Below are positions 1 to 12,287 of a DNA stretch of 64,000 nucleotides, in pieces. This DNA is from Acetomicrobium flavidum (GTDB lineage: Bacteria > Synergistota > Synergistia > Synergistales > Acetomicrobiaceae): assembly GCF_900129645.1 (NCBI RefSeq), contig NZ_FSQZ01000001.1, positions 620,001 to 684,000 of the forward strand, in the 5' to 3' direction. How positions within the stretch are numbered: position 1 is the first letter of the stretch; each line of letters begins with the position of its first letter. Made by a program: the position numbers and the translations under genes. The notes under the pieces were generated by a model. It did not search any database and had not been told where the DNA came from. It was given only the letters and a program-made list of their open reading frames with translations.

Positions 1-2137
1 GAAAATCTCCGGCCTTCACCGTTTCGCCTTTCTTGACTATGGGGCGCTGATGTATCACGGTGCCCTGGTTGGACCTTCTGAACTTGATCAAGGAATATTT
101 GTCGACCTGACCGTCATCCGTCGTAACTTCTATCCGGTTAGCATCCACGTACGTGACAGTGCCTGCCCTCTTGGCCAGTATGCAGGCTCCGGAATCCCTG
201 GCCACCTTTTCCTCAATCCCCGTGCCTACCAGGGGAGCCTCGCTTTGCATCAAGGGAACAGCCTGCCTCTGCATATTGGATCCCATGAGTGCCCTGTTGG
301 CGTCATCGTGCTCCAAAAAAGGTATAAGGGCTGCCGAAACCGATACAATCTGCTTTGGCGTAACATCGGCGTAATTGACCTGTTCGGGGGGCACTATGAC
401 TATAGAACCGCGGTGCCTTACGTGCACCTCTTCCTGGTTGATGCGACCCTCTTCGTCAACGGGTATGTTGGCCCTGGCCACGTATGCCTCGTCCTCCTCG
501 TCGGCCGACAAATACACCACCTCGTCGGTCACGTAGCGGTCCCTGACGACCCTCTTAGGCGACATCAAAAAGCCGTATTCGTTTACCTTGGCATAATTGG
601 CCAAAGACGTCACCAGTCCGATGTTCGGACCTTCCGGCGTCTCTATAGGACAAATCCTTCCATAGTGAGAGGGATGCACGTCACGCGCCTCAAAGCCTGC
701 CCTCTCTCTCGTCAAACCCCCGGGCCCCATTGCCGACAGCCTTCTTCTGTGGGTGACGTCCGCCAAGGGGTTGGTCTGGTCCATGAACTGAGACAACTGG
801 CTGGAACCGAAGAACTCCCTAATGGCTGCCGATATGGGTCGAATGTTTATCAGGTCATGTGCAGTGGCGGTCGACAAATCCGGTATCGTCGTCATCCTGT
901 CCTTGGCTATACGCTCCATTCGAAGCAAACCTATGCGAATCTGGTTCTGCAGCAACTCACCCACGGAACGAACGCGCCTGTTGGCCAAGTGGTCTATGTC
1001 ATCCTCGCGCTCCGTTCCGTCGCGGAGGTTGAGTATTCCCTTAACTATGGCTATCAGATCCTCAAGGGTCAGCAACCTAACCTCTTCGGATATGTTGAGG
1101 CCCAGCCTTCTGTTCAGCTTGTATCTGCCAACGCGGCCAAGGTTGTAGCGCCTGGTATCAAAGAATATGGAATAGACGTAGTCCTTTGCGTTCTCCACCC
1201 TCAAGGGTTCATTGGGACGCATACGCTTGAAGATCTCAAGCATTGCCTCCTCGGGGGAGTTGCTCCCGTCGCGTTCGAGGGTGGCGGGAAAGATGGGATC
1301 CACGTTCCAGAGCCTAACCTTCGTTAAGCCCCTGTCCCATAACGTTTCGACGTGCTCCTTGGTCAGGCGATCGTTTTTGGGAATGATCACGTGGCCTGCG
1401 CTGTCTATGATATCTTCGGCCAGCAGACGTCCTCTGACGTCCCCTTCAACTATGTCTACCTCCTCTTCGACTCCGCCAAAGGCCTTGATAAGCTCCGTGT
1501 TATCCTTGAGTCCGAAGGCCTTAAGCAGCACGGTGGCCGGCACTTTTCGTCTGTTGTCGATGTTAACCGATAAGACGTCACCGGAGGTTAGGTCGAACTC
1601 AAGCCAGGCACCCCTGTCGGGGATGATCTTGGCCTTGTAGACCTCCTGTCCGGGAGCACCCGACTCGATGCTGAAATACACGCCAGCGGAACGGGCCAAC
1701 TGGTTTACGACTACCCTTTCCGTTCCGTTGATTATAAAGCTCCCCCTGTCAGTCATGACAGGGAAGTCTCCAAGGAATATCTCCTCCTCTTTTATTTCGC
1801 CCGTGTTTCTGTTCACGAGTCGCACGGTGGCACGAAGAGGCATTGACCAGGTCAAGTCCTTCTGCCTGGCCTCCTCTTCCGTCAAGGTCGGAGGATCGAT
1901 GTAATATCGTACGAACTCTATCACGAAGGATCCGTCGTAGCTTTCTATAGGAAAGATCTCCTCGAGCAGCTCCTGAAGTCCTTGTGACTTTCTGTAGTCA
2001 GGATGCTCTTCGGGTTGTAAGAACCATTTGTATGACTCATGTTGAAGCTCGACTAAATATGGTAGGGCAATTAATTCCTTCGAGGGACCAAAATTCAACC
2101 TTTCGCGTTTTCTCCCCACTTTCACAAATTCCGGCAT
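1..2137 (-). CDS. rpoB: DNA-directed RNA polymerase beta subunit, partial (3' end outside window)
   Basis: This is the beta subunit of RNA polymerase, which forms half of the catalytic cleft. About 712 N-terminal codons are present and the frame is still open at base 1, so the C-terminal third lies outside the window. The protein starts MPEFVKVGRKRERLNF, with GGGAGG 11 bases ahead of the ATG. The rifampicin region lies at about 715-820 (residues about 440-475) and reads FGSSQLSQFMDQTNPLADV then HRRRLSAMGPGGL. The Gln, Asp, His and Ser positions that commonly mutate to resistance are wild type, so no rifamycin resistance is expected from this region. The last visible residues (RSNQGTVIHQRPIVKKGE) match the conserved block just past the family midpoint. 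A near-consensus promoter lies 72 bases upstream, directly behind a tRNA gene. No rplJ or rplL precedes it, which is unusual for rpoB. Confidence 0.98.
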   Translation of the reverse strand, partial: MPEFVKVGRKRERLNFGPSKELIALPYLVELQHESYKWFLQPEEHPDYRKSQGLQELLEEIFPIESYDGSFVIEFVRYYIDPPTLTEEEARQKDLTWSMPLRATVRLVNRNTGEIKEEEIFLGDFPVMTDRGSFIINGTERVVVNQLARSAGVYFSIESGAPGQEVYKAKIIPDRGAWLEFDLTSGDVLSVNIDNRRKVPATVLLKAFGLKDNTELIKAFGGVEEEVDIVEGDVRGRLLAEDIIDSAGHVIIPKNDRLTKEHVETLWDRGLTKVRLWNVDPIFPATLERDGSNSPEEAMLEIFKRMRPNEPLRVENAKDYVYSIFFDTRRYNLGRVGRYKLNRRLGLNISEEVRLLTLEDLIAIVKGILNLRDGTEREDDIDHLANRRVRSVGELLQNQIRIGLLRMERIAKDRMTTIPDLSTATAHDLINIRPISAAIREFFGSSQLSQFMDQTNPLADVTHRRRLSAMGPGGLTRERAGFEARDVHPSHYGRICPIETPEGPNIGLVTSLANYAKVNEYGFLMSPKRVVRDRYVTDEVVYLSADEEDEAYVARANIPVDEEGRINQEEVHVRHRGSIVIVPPEQVNYADVTPKQIVSVSAALIPFLEHDDANRALMGSNMQRQAVPLMQSEAPLVGTGIEEKVARDSGACILAKRAGTVTYVDANRIEVTTDDGQVDKYSLIKFRRSNQGTVIHQRPIVKKGETVKAGDF

Positions 2138-2208
2138 GGGAGCAACGACCTCCCTATCTATGTTTTTGATGGGTTAAAAGGGAACAAGCGTTCATAATGC
2201 GAGCGATC

Positions 2209-2237
2209 ATAATAGCAAATGCTGATGACTCTGTCAA
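2209..2237 (-). promoter_or_regulatory. sigma-70-type promoter of rpoB
   Basis: On the minus strand TTGACA (2232-2237) is followed after 17 bases by TATTAT (2209-2214). This is a consensus -35 with a 5/6 -10 box. Transcription would begin near 2202 and give a leader of about 65 bases before the rpoB ATG. It lies between the tRNA-Leu 3' end and rpoB, so rpoB does not depend on read-through from the tRNA. Confidence 0.8.
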
Positions 2238-2312
2238 TATCACAGGACAACCTTCTCCATAAGTTGGGGTGTTATGGATGTATTTCTTCTGACGGGATAT
2301 GAATTCGAAAAA

Positions 2313-2399
2313 TGGTGGGCAGGGGGGGATTTGAACCCCCACAGGCGCTAAGCCCACTGGCTCCTGAGGCCAGCGCGTCTACCTTTCCGCCACCTGCCC
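2313..2399 (-). tRNA. tRNA-Leu (anticodon CAG)
   Basis: An 87-base class II tRNA. The acceptor arms GGGCAGG and CCTGCCC pair, the CCA end is encoded (2313-2315), and the T arm contains GGTTCAAATCC. The anticodon stem CTGGC/GCCAG encloses the loop CTCAGGA, giving anticodon CAG, which reads CUG leucine codons. A long variable arm lies between the anticodon and T arms, as expected for leucine tRNA. Five T bases follow the CCA directly. Confidence 0.97.
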
Positions 2400-2437
2400 T
2401 TGCCTGTATGTCAAACGGCAATTAATTCTACAATACT

Positions 2438-5351
<2,914 letters not shown>

Positions 5352-5379
5352 GATCCTGTTCGTCTCCTCACGGGACGCG

Positions 5380-7320
5380 TCAATGGACGCGGCTGCCCAA
5401 GGGTATATCATCGTTATCGACCGTAAGGAGCGCAAGCTTGGATCCGTCCGGAGATTCTGCCGCAAGAAGCATGCCGTTGCTCACGACGCCGCGCAGCTTG
5501 GCTGGCTTTAGGTTGCATATTACGATGATCTTTTTGCCAATCAAATCCTGGGGGCTATAATACTCCTTTATCCCCGATACTATAACCCTCCGCTCGTACC
5601 CGAGGTCGAGCGTCAGCTTGTAGAGCTTATCGGCTCCAGGAATGGCATCTACGGATACGACCTTTGCCACCCTAAGCTCTATCTTTTTAAAGTCATCGAT
5701 GGAAACTTCTTCCTCGTGGTCGCCTGGATCGGGTTGCAGGCTCTTTTTGGCCTCCCTTTCCTCCTTTTCGACGGCCCACTTTTTAAGGTCGATCCGCGGG
5801 AAAAGAGAGCCCTTTCTGCTTACCGCCGTTCCGGCCGGAAAGGATGTATCCAGGGACTTGAAGCTGCCGAGATCGAGGGCTGATTTCAAGCCCAGCTGTT
5901 CCCATATTTCCTCGGCCTTCCGAGGCATGAAGGGAGCGATGAAAAGGGCGATGTTCTTCAGGGACTCGCACAAATTGTACAACACGTTGCTTAGGCGGCT
6001 TTTATCGCCTTCCTCTCCCAACTTCCAGGGCATGGTTACATCTATATATTTATTGGCCTTGCTCACGTAGCCCCATATCTCCTTGAGAGCCTCGTCGTAG
6101 GCAAAGCGCGACATCAGCCCATCAATTCGACTAAACACTTCCCTTGCCGCCGCCTGCCCGATGCCCAAGTCCTCTTCGAGGGGCTCGGACTGTGGCTTTG
6201 GCACGACCCCGTCAAAATATTTGACGACCATCTGAAGCGTCCTGGACAATAAATTTCCCAAGTCGTTTGCCAGGTCGGAATTGATCCTCTGCACCAATGC
6301 CTTCTCGGAAAAATCTCCGTCAAGGCCAAAGGGAACTTCCCTGAGCAAAAAATATCTAAAGGAGTCTGCCCCATAGAGGTCCACGATCTCAAAGGGATCG
6401 ACTACATTTCCCCTGGACTTCGACATCTTTTCTCCCTCGACGGTCCACCATCCGTGGGCAAAGACTTGCTTTGGCGGGTTAACGCCAAGGGCAAGAAGCA
6501 TTGCCGGCCACACTACGCTGTGAAAACGAAGTATGTCCTTGCCTACCAGGTGATGCACCACGGGCCAATACTTTTTCCACCTGGTTTCATCCTTGGGATA
6601 GCCGCACACGGTCAGGTAGTTTATTAGCGCGTCGAACCACACGTAGATGACATGGGCGTCGTCGCCGGGCACGGGAATCCCCCATTTCAGCGTGGTCCTG
6701 GACACCGACTGGTCCTTAAGGCCCATTTTTATGAAGCTCAATATTTCGTTGTAGCGGGATTCGGGAAGTATGGCCTTTGGATTGCCTTCGTAGAACTCGA
6801 GCAAGGGTTGAGCATACTTTGACATGCGAAAGAAATAGCTCTCCTCCGTCATCCTCTCAAGGGGCCTCTTGCAGTCGGGACAGGTTTTGTCCTCCCCCAT
6901 CTGGCTTTCGGGCACGTAAGTCTCGCAGGGGACACAATACCAACCTTCATAGGTTCCTTTATATATGTCGCCCTGGTCCATGAGCTTCTTGAATATGTAC
7001 TGCACGACCTCCACATGCCTGGGCTCGGTGGTCCTTATGAAATCGTCATAGAGTATATCGAGCTTATCCCAAAGGTTTTTGAAGTTTTGCACGGTCCTGT
7101 CGGCAAGCTGTTGTGGCGTTATGCCCTCCCTTTGGGCCGCTTGCTGAACCTTCTGGCCGTGTTCGTCGGTGCCGGTGGAAAAAAGAACGTCTAATCCACA
7201 CATCCTCTTGTATCTGGCCATCACATCGGCAGCTACGGTGGTGTAGGCATGCCCAATATGTGGGACATCATTAACGTAATAAATTGGAGTGGTGATGTAA
7301 AAGCAGCTCTCACGACTCAT
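5380..7320 (-). CDS. metG: methionyl-tRNA synthetase with C-terminal tRNA-binding domain
   Basis: Charges initiator and elongator tRNA-Met. This is a class I synthetase of 646 aa. The HIGH-type motif is PHIGHAYT (about residues 20-27) and the second signature is KMSKSRGN (about 297-304). A zinc knuckle with two C-x2-C pairs (CVPC then CPDC) lies between about 127 and 149. The C-terminal 100 residues (from about FKKIELRVAKVV) form an EMAPII/Trbp111-type tRNA-binding and dimerisation domain, as in the long MetRS form. ATG with GGAAGG five bases upstream. The gene overlaps the end of rsmI by 11 bases. Confidence 0.98.
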   Translation of the reverse strand: MSRESCFYITTPIYYVNDVPHIGHAYTTVAADVMARYKRMCGLDVLFSTGTDEHGQKVQQAAQREGITPQQLADRTVQNFKNLWDKLDILYDDFIRTTEPRHVEVVQYIFKKLMDQGDIYKGTYEGWYCVPCETYVPESQMGEDKTCPDCKRPLERMTEESYFFRMSKYAQPLLEFYEGNPKAILPESRYNEILSFIKMGLKDQSVSRTTLKWGIPVPGDDAHVIYVWFDALINYLTVCGYPKDETRWKKYWPVVHHLVGKDILRFHSVVWPAMLLALGVNPPKQVFAHGWWTVEGEKMSKSRGNVVDPFEIVDLYGADSFRYFLLREVPFGLDGDFSEKALVQRINSDLANDLGNLLSRTLQMVVKYFDGVVPKPQSEPLEEDLGIGQAAAREVFSRIDGLMSRFAYDEALKEIWGYVSKANKYIDVTMPWKLGEEGDKSRLSNVLYNLCESLKNIALFIAPFMPRKAEEIWEQLGLKSALDLGSFKSLDTSFPAGTAVSRKGSLFPRIDLKKWAVEKEEREAKKSLQPDPGDHEEEVSIDDFKKIELRVAKVVSVDAIPGADKLYKLTLDLGYERRVIVSGIKEYYSPQDLIGKKIIVICNLKPAKLRGVVSNGMLLAAESPDGSKLALLTVDNDDIPLGSRVH

Positions 7321-8146
7321 CTTTTCCTTCCTCCATTCGTTCTAGATCTAGCAAAAACTTTCTGATGCGATTTTTCTCTATACCATAGCTTTCGGACAGC
7401 ATTTTTGCAACATCTTTTACGGACATGCCCTGCCCTCGAAGGCAAGTTGCCTGGGCCTTCCACGATTCGTCCTCCCTTGGCGGTGTGGTGCTTCCTTCTA
7501 CCACGAGCACCAGCTCTCCTCTTACTCCCGGGACGTTTTCCAAAAGTTCCGAAATAGAGCCTCTCCTGCATTCCTGATGCAACTTAGATATCTCCCTTAT
7601 AAGAGCTGCCTGTCTGTCGCCCCATATGTCCAATATGTCGCGCAGATCGCGCAAGGCTTTATGGGGCGCCACGTAAAACACACACGTGAAAGGGAAGGTG
7701 CCGGTTGAAGTCAAAAATTCCCTTCGGGATTTGCCATCGTCGGGCAAAAAGCCCAAAAAACAAAATCGCTCCGTCGGCAAGCCCGACATCACCAGCGCCG
7801 GAAGAATGGCAGACGGTCCAGGGAGTACGTCTACCTCAAAACCGGCCTTTATAGCCTCACGCACCAGTATGGAGCCCGGATCGGATATGCATGGCATGCC
7901 GGCATCGGAAACCAGGGCGACGTTAAGCCCAAGGGCCAACATATCAAGAACTTCCTTGACGCGAGCCCTTTCGTTATGCTCGTGGTAAGACACCATCCTG
8001 ACCTTGATATCGTAGTAGTTAAGGAGCTTAAGGGCACGCCTTGTATCCTCGCACAAAAGCAAATCGGCGCTTTTTAAGACCTCCAAGGCCCTAAGAGTGA
8101 TGTCCTTGAGATTGCCTATTGGAGTGGGCACCACCGAAAGGGGCAT
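7310..8146 (-). CDS. rsmI: 16S rRNA (cytidine-1402-2'-O)-methyltransferase RsmI
   Basis: A tetrapyrrole-methylase-fold enzyme that 2'-O-methylates C1402 in the ribosomal P site, using S-adenosylmethionine. VVPTPIGNLKDITLRA opens the protein, CEDTR follows, and VSDAGMPCISDPG and VLPGPSA are the SAM-binding motifs. About 278 aa matches the family. The ATG at 8146 shares one base with the trmN6 stop (TGATG), with AGGTGG six bases upstream; a GTG three bases earlier is the alternative. Confidence 0.95.
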   Translation of the reverse strand: MPLSVVPTPIGNLKDITLRALEVLKSADLLLCEDTRRALKLLNYYDIKVRMVSYHEHNERARVKEVLDMLALGLNVALVSDAGMPCISDPGSILVREAIKAGFEVDVLPGPSAILPALVMSGLPTERFCFLGFLPDDGKSRREFLTSTGTFPFTCVFYVAPHKALRDLRDILDIWGDRQAALIREISKLHQECRRGSISELLENVPGVRGELVLVVEGSTTPPREDESWKAQATCLRGQGMSVKDVAKMLSESYGIEKNRIRKFLLDLERMEEGKDES

Positions 8147-8889
8147 CACTTACCACCTATCTCGTAGGCGGACATGAGCTCAGGGGTGTAATTGCCCGAT
8201 TCGTCGCATATATACAACGGCGGTTCAACCTTAACACCCCTGCCGGCATTTCGCCTTGCTTCCACCAAAATTATCGATGCCTCAACCTTGGGCTTCGGGT
8301 AAACGACCTTAAGCTTTTTAAGCGGCATTCGAGTTTTCTCGAGCAGCCAGCAAAGCTCGGACACGCGACCGGCCTTCAGGACCATATAAAGCCTTGCCCT
8401 GTCCTTAAGCAGATGATATGAAGCCCTAACTACATCTTCAAGCGTACAGACAACCTCTTGTCTTGAAATGGCAACGCCTCGCTTTGGGCTTACCCTGCTT
8501 TCTCCAATCTCGTTGTACGGTGGGTTTACCACTACCACATCAAAGGATTGCGGCGGATAAAGGGAAGTTATATTTCTTATGTCACACACCTCGAAGGTCA
8601 CCCGATCGGCCAAGCCGTTTATCTCAGCATTTTCTCTGGCCATCTTTACCAGCTCTTCCTGTATGTCGATGCCCGTTATGAAGGAGACCGCTGGCCATCT
8701 TTTGGCCAAGATAAGAGATATTCCTCCGCTTGCAGTGCCAAGCTCCATGACGCGATCGCCCTGCCTTAACCTTACAAACCATGCAAGCAGTACGGTGTCC
8801 ACGGAAATACGAGGACCGCACAAAGGTTGGCGCATCTTGAGTTTTCCGTAAAGAATGTCGTCAAAGGTTGTCTCCATAAAGGACATCAT
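8146..8889 (-). CDS. trmN6: tRNA1(Val) adenine-37-N6-type methyltransferase (TrmN6/YfiC family)
   Basis: A Rossmann-fold SAM-dependent N6-adenine methyltransferase. The SAM site is VMELGTASGGISLIL and the catalytic N-P-P-Y motif is VVVNPPYNE, diagnostic for N6-adenine methylation. The closest known family is TrmN6/YfiC, acting on A37 of tRNA-Val, but substrate assignment by homology alone is tentative. It overlaps the smc stop codon (ATGA). The start could be the ATG at 8889, 8886 or 8877; none has a strong ribosome site. Pairing with rsmI is common in Gram-positive-type genomes. Confidence 0.82.
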   Translation of the reverse strand: MMSFMETTFDDILYGKLKMRQPLCGPRISVDTVLLAWFVRLRQGDRVMELGTASGGISLILAKRWPAVSFITGIDIQEELVKMARENAEINGLADRVTFEVCDIRNITSLYPPQSFDVVVVNPPYNEIGESRVSPKRGVAISRQEVVCTLEDVVRASYHLLKDRARLYMVLKAGRVSELCWLLEKTRMPLKKLKVVYPKPKVEASIILVEARRNAGRGVKVEPPLYICDESGNYTPELMSAYEIGGK

Positions 8890-11800
8890 TCCCACTCAGA
8901 AAGTTTTATGCTTATCACCTTGGACAAACCCGGTTCTTCCAAGGTCACACCGTACATTATATCCGCCCTTTCCATCGTGGGCCGCCTGTGCGTGATGGCG
9001 ACGATCTGAATGTTACGCGAATATTCCTCCACTAGATCGGCAAAGCGCTTCAAGTTAGCTTCGTCCAAAGAGGCGTCAACCTCGTCAAGTATGGCCAGAG
9101 GGACGGAGGCTTCTTCCATGGTCGAAAAGAGGTAAGCGATTGCCGTAAGGGACCTCTCTCCTCCTGAAAGCTGAGTTAGGCTTTGGGGGCGCTTTCCCGG
9201 GGGCCTGGCCGATATTTCGACGCCGGAGTTCCAGAGGTCCAATTCGTCGCTCATGAAAAGGTGCGCCTCGCCTCCGCCAAAGAGCTTTACGAAAATGGTA
9301 TTGAAGCGCACGTTTATGGCCTTCAGAGCCTCTTGAAATAATATGCCAGCCTGCTTGTCCGTATCCTTTATCATCATCTCAAGTTTTTCCTTGGCCTCTT
9401 TAACGTCTTCGTACTGCTCTGAAAGGTAGTTAATGCGCGATGCCAAAGAGGCATCTTCTGAGAGAACACCGCTGTCTACGTCGTAGAACTGCACAAGTTC
9501 CTGATGAAGCCTTCTTTGCCTTATTTTAAGCCTTTCGATCTCGCCGTCATCGACAAATGGTTCGCAGACGTCTTTTAGCCCTTCTTCTTCAAACTTGGAT
9601 TTTCGGCCGTAAAGCTCATTGAGCTTATCGTCCAGGGAAAATATTTCGGTCTCGATGCTCTTTAGCCGCCCCTTTGCCCTCTCAAGCTTTATGGATGCCT
9701 TATGAAGCCACGATTCCAACCCCCTTTTATCGCCTTGAAGATCTTCTAGGACCTGCGAAAGCTCCTTATGTTCGCGCCAAAGGTCACGATATGCCGATGC
9801 CATTTCTCTTATTTTAGCGTTACAATCAAATATCATGCTTTCTATCTTCTCTGTTTCCCTTTCCCTTGAAACGATGCCGTCCTCGGCGGAGCGAAGATCG
9901 TCTTGAACCTTCTTCAAGACGTCCAGGCGACCCTTTAGCCTCTCCTCTATAACTTTCATCTGGCTTTCCAAGCTCCTCAACTCGCCCTGCAATTGATCGT
10001 TGAAGTCCAACTCCTTCATGTCCGCAATTTTCGACATTACCGACTGGAGCTTGGACTTATTATCATTTAGTCCAAATAGGCATTTGCGAATTTCATCTTT
10101 TAGCCTTGATATCTCCTCTTCTACATTTGCCAACTCGGTTTGTTTGCTTTGAATGAATTTCAAAGTCCTTTCACGTTGTGCCTTAAGCTTGTTGATAAGT
10201 TCAAGTTTGAGCTGGACTTCCCGCTTCAGCGATATCTCATTTTCTTCCTCCTTGGCCAGTTCAAAGCTTAAATTATCGATCTCAATTTGAATAGCTCTTA
10301 TCCTTTCGGACTTTTCCGCTAATGCACCTTTTAGCTCCAATACGTTTCTGGACTGACTGGGAACACGCCCCCCCGATATCGTCCCGCTGGGCAAAAAGAC
10401 CTCACCCTCCAAGGTCACGACCGGACATGACCTTAGCATCCTAGTCATCTTCACTGCGTCCTCGTAGCCGCTTACCAGCAGGAGGTTTCCTAGCAAGTGC
10501 ATGACTCCCCTTTCCCAAGCAACGTCGTAAGAAATGAGGTCGATAATCCAGCCGATGACGTTGATATCGTCGCTTATGACGCTTGGTCTCCTTTGGGGAT
10601 TAGCTTTATTAAGGGGTAAAAAAGTGGCCCTACCCACGTTGGCCCTTTTGATGTAATCTATGCATACATGGGCATCCTCTTCGTCGTTTACCAATATCCA
10701 AAACTGCCTGCTTCCCAAGAAGGACTGCAGTGCAGTTGTGTACTCCCTCGGACAGGTTAGGGCATCCACCATCACCTTGAAATCGACATCTAATCTTCCG
10801 AGCTTCTTGGCAGCCAACAGAAACTCTACCGGCCTAGGATAGGCTCCTGAGGCCAATGTATCCTTTATGCGCTCCACCTCCAAGACGAGCTTCGACTCGT
10901 CCTTTTTCCTCGTCTGTATTTCTGCAGCCAGTTTTTGGGCACGCGCCAAGGCCTTGGTGTGCTTAGACGACAGCTCCTCGAAGGCCTTTTCCTCCAGCGA
11001 CAGGCGGCTTTCGAGTTCTTTTAAAGCCTTACTGTCCTGCGATAGACTGTCCCTTGCTTCAATCCTTCGCGCGATCAGGCCGGCATAACTCTTCCCTGAA
11101 AGACGGATCTTGCGTTCCAGTTCAATGATGGTCGATTCATGAAGGGCCTTTTTCTCAAGCAGTTCCCTTTTCCTTCCGGCAAGCTCCTCTACGAGTGCAA
11201 TCTGTTCTCGTTTTTGCGATTCAAGGTCATCGTAATGAGCTTTTTTAGAAATTAAGTCTTTTTTTAGCTCCAAGACTTCCGAGTCCAACCTTTCTTCCTC
11301 GGACTTTAGGCTACGCAGAGAGCTACGAAGGACGTCCAGTTCCTCTTGAGACCGCAATTTTAAGGCCCTTGCGTTCCTGCGCTCAAGCGTCAGGGAGGTC
11401 AACTTCTTTTTTAAATTTTCGAGGTCCAAAGAAATCCTGGCGTATCTTTGCCTGCGCTCAGCCTCCTCAACGAGGATAGATTTCGCCCTATCGCTCAAAA
11501 GGCCTGAGGCCTTTTCCCAAAGCGAAAACCAGGTTACGGCACGCAGGCGTCCGCCTAAAAGGTCCTCCTTGCGCTTCAAAAGCTTCTCGATGTCATGCAG
11601 GAGCTTGGCGTACTCAAGGCCTTTGATCTTAAGGGATATTTCGTCAAGGGATTCCTGAAGCTCCCTTTTCTTCAGGGCCTTGAGCACGATGGGGCGAATG
11701 TCACTTTGTCTTTGCTTTAGCTCGTCGATCAAGGTCTTAAGCCGGCGTGCTTCCTCTGCGACATTTGCAAGCTTAAGTAGGGCCTCCTCTCTCTTTTTTC

Positions 11801-12287
11801 GGTAGGATGCTATGCCAAATAGGACTTCCAGGTTGCCCCTTCTATCTATTGGCCTTTGCTTTATCGCCTCCAGGACCTCTCCCTGTCCTATAAAGGCAAA
11901 ATCGACGCCATCCAGCCCTAACGCGTGCTTTTCTTCCTCCATTTCATAAAGCCTTACCCTCTTGCCGTCGACGATGAAGGACGAACCGCTCTCGTCAAGT
12001 ATGCGCTTGAATGTCCGCAGTTTATCATCCTGTCTTAATGTAAGCGAAACCCAGGCTTCCCTTGCAGCCTGTCTGGAGGGACTTCCTTGAAAAAGCAGGT
12101 CACCCTGTTTGGATATCCTCAGACGAAGGGCAGACTGCTCCCCCAATGCCCATCTAACGGCATCCAAGATGTTGCTCTTCCCGCTTCCGTTAGGGCCGGC
12201 AATCACCGTATATTTGTCTGACAAAACTATCTCAACATGATCTCCGAAGCTCTTAAATCCCTTAAGGGCGATCCGCTCTATGTACAA
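8886..12287 (-). CDS. smc: chromosome segregation protein SMC
   Basis: An SMC/condensin ATPase that compacts and resolves the chromosome. The 1133-residue protein has an N-terminal ATPase half with Walker A GPNGSGKSN and the opening IERIALKGFKSFGDHVEI. Two long coiled-coil arms surround a hinge at about residues 480-640 (around GSRQFWILVNDEEDAH to GTISGGRVPSQ). The C-terminal half carries the signature LSGGERSLTAIAY and Walker B LAILDEVDASLD. The TTG at 12287 is preceded by GGGGA and matches the usual SMC N-terminus; a TTG seven codons upstream extends further into rng. No scpA, scpB or ftsY is nearby. Confidence 0.97.
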   Translation of the reverse strand: MYIERIALKGFKSFGDHVEIVLSDKYTVIAGPNGSGKSNILDAVRWALGEQSALRLRISKQGDLLFQGSPSRQAAREAWVSLTLRQDDKLRTFKRILDESGSSFIVDGKRVRLYEMEEEKHALGLDGVDFAFIGQGEVLEAIKQRPIDRRGNLEVLFGIASYRKKREEALLKLANVAEEARRLKTLIDELKQRQSDIRPIVLKALKKRELQESLDEISLKIKGLEYAKLLHDIEKLLKRKEDLLGGRLRAVTWFSLWEKASGLLSDRAKSILVEEAERRQRYARISLDLENLKKKLTSLTLERRNARALKLRSQEELDVLRSSLRSLKSEEERLDSEVLELKKDLISKKAHYDDLESQKREQIALVEELAGRKRELLEKKALHESTIIELERKIRLSGKSYAGLIARRIEARDSLSQDSKALKELESRLSLEEKAFEELSSKHTKALARAQKLAAEIQTRKKDESKLVLEVERIKDTLASGAYPRPVEFLLAAKKLGRLDVDFKVMVDALTCPREYTTALQSFLGSRQFWILVNDEEDAHVCIDYIKRANVGRATFLPLNKANPQRRPSVISDDINVIGWIIDLISYDVAWERGVMHLLGNLLLVSGYEDAVKMTRMLRSCPVVTLEGEVFLPSGTISGGRVPSQSRNVLELKGALAEKSERIRAIQIEIDNLSFELAKEEENEISLKREVQLKLELINKLKAQRERTLKFIQSKQTELANVEEEISRLKDEIRKCLFGLNDNKSKLQSVMSKIADMKELDFNDQLQGELRSLESQMKVIEERLKGRLDVLKKVQDDLRSAEDGIVSRERETEKIESMIFDCNAKIREMASAYRDLWREHKELSQVLEDLQGDKRGLESWLHKASIKLERAKGRLKSIETEIFSLDDKLNELYGRKSKFEEEGLKDVCEPFVDDGEIERLKIRQRRLHQELVQFYDVDSGVLSEDASLASRINYLSEQYEDVKEAKEKLEMMIKDTDKQAGILFQEALKAINVRFNTIFVKLFGGGEAHLFMSDELDLWNSGVEISARPPGKRPQSLTQLSGGERSLTAIAYLFSTMEEASVPLAILDEVDASLDEANLKRFADLVEEYSRNIQIVAITHRRPTMERADIMYGVTLEEPGLSKVISIKLSEWE

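Noticed and set aside
50-1327. A 425-codon open frame on the plus strand
   Set aside because: It lies wholly antisense to rpoB, whose reading frame and conserved rifampicin region are unmistakable. The plus-strand translation matches no family.
2154-2357. A 67-codon minus-strand frame between tsaC and rpoB
   Set aside because: It overlaps the 3' half of tRNA-Leu and the rpoB promoter, and its translation has no family features.
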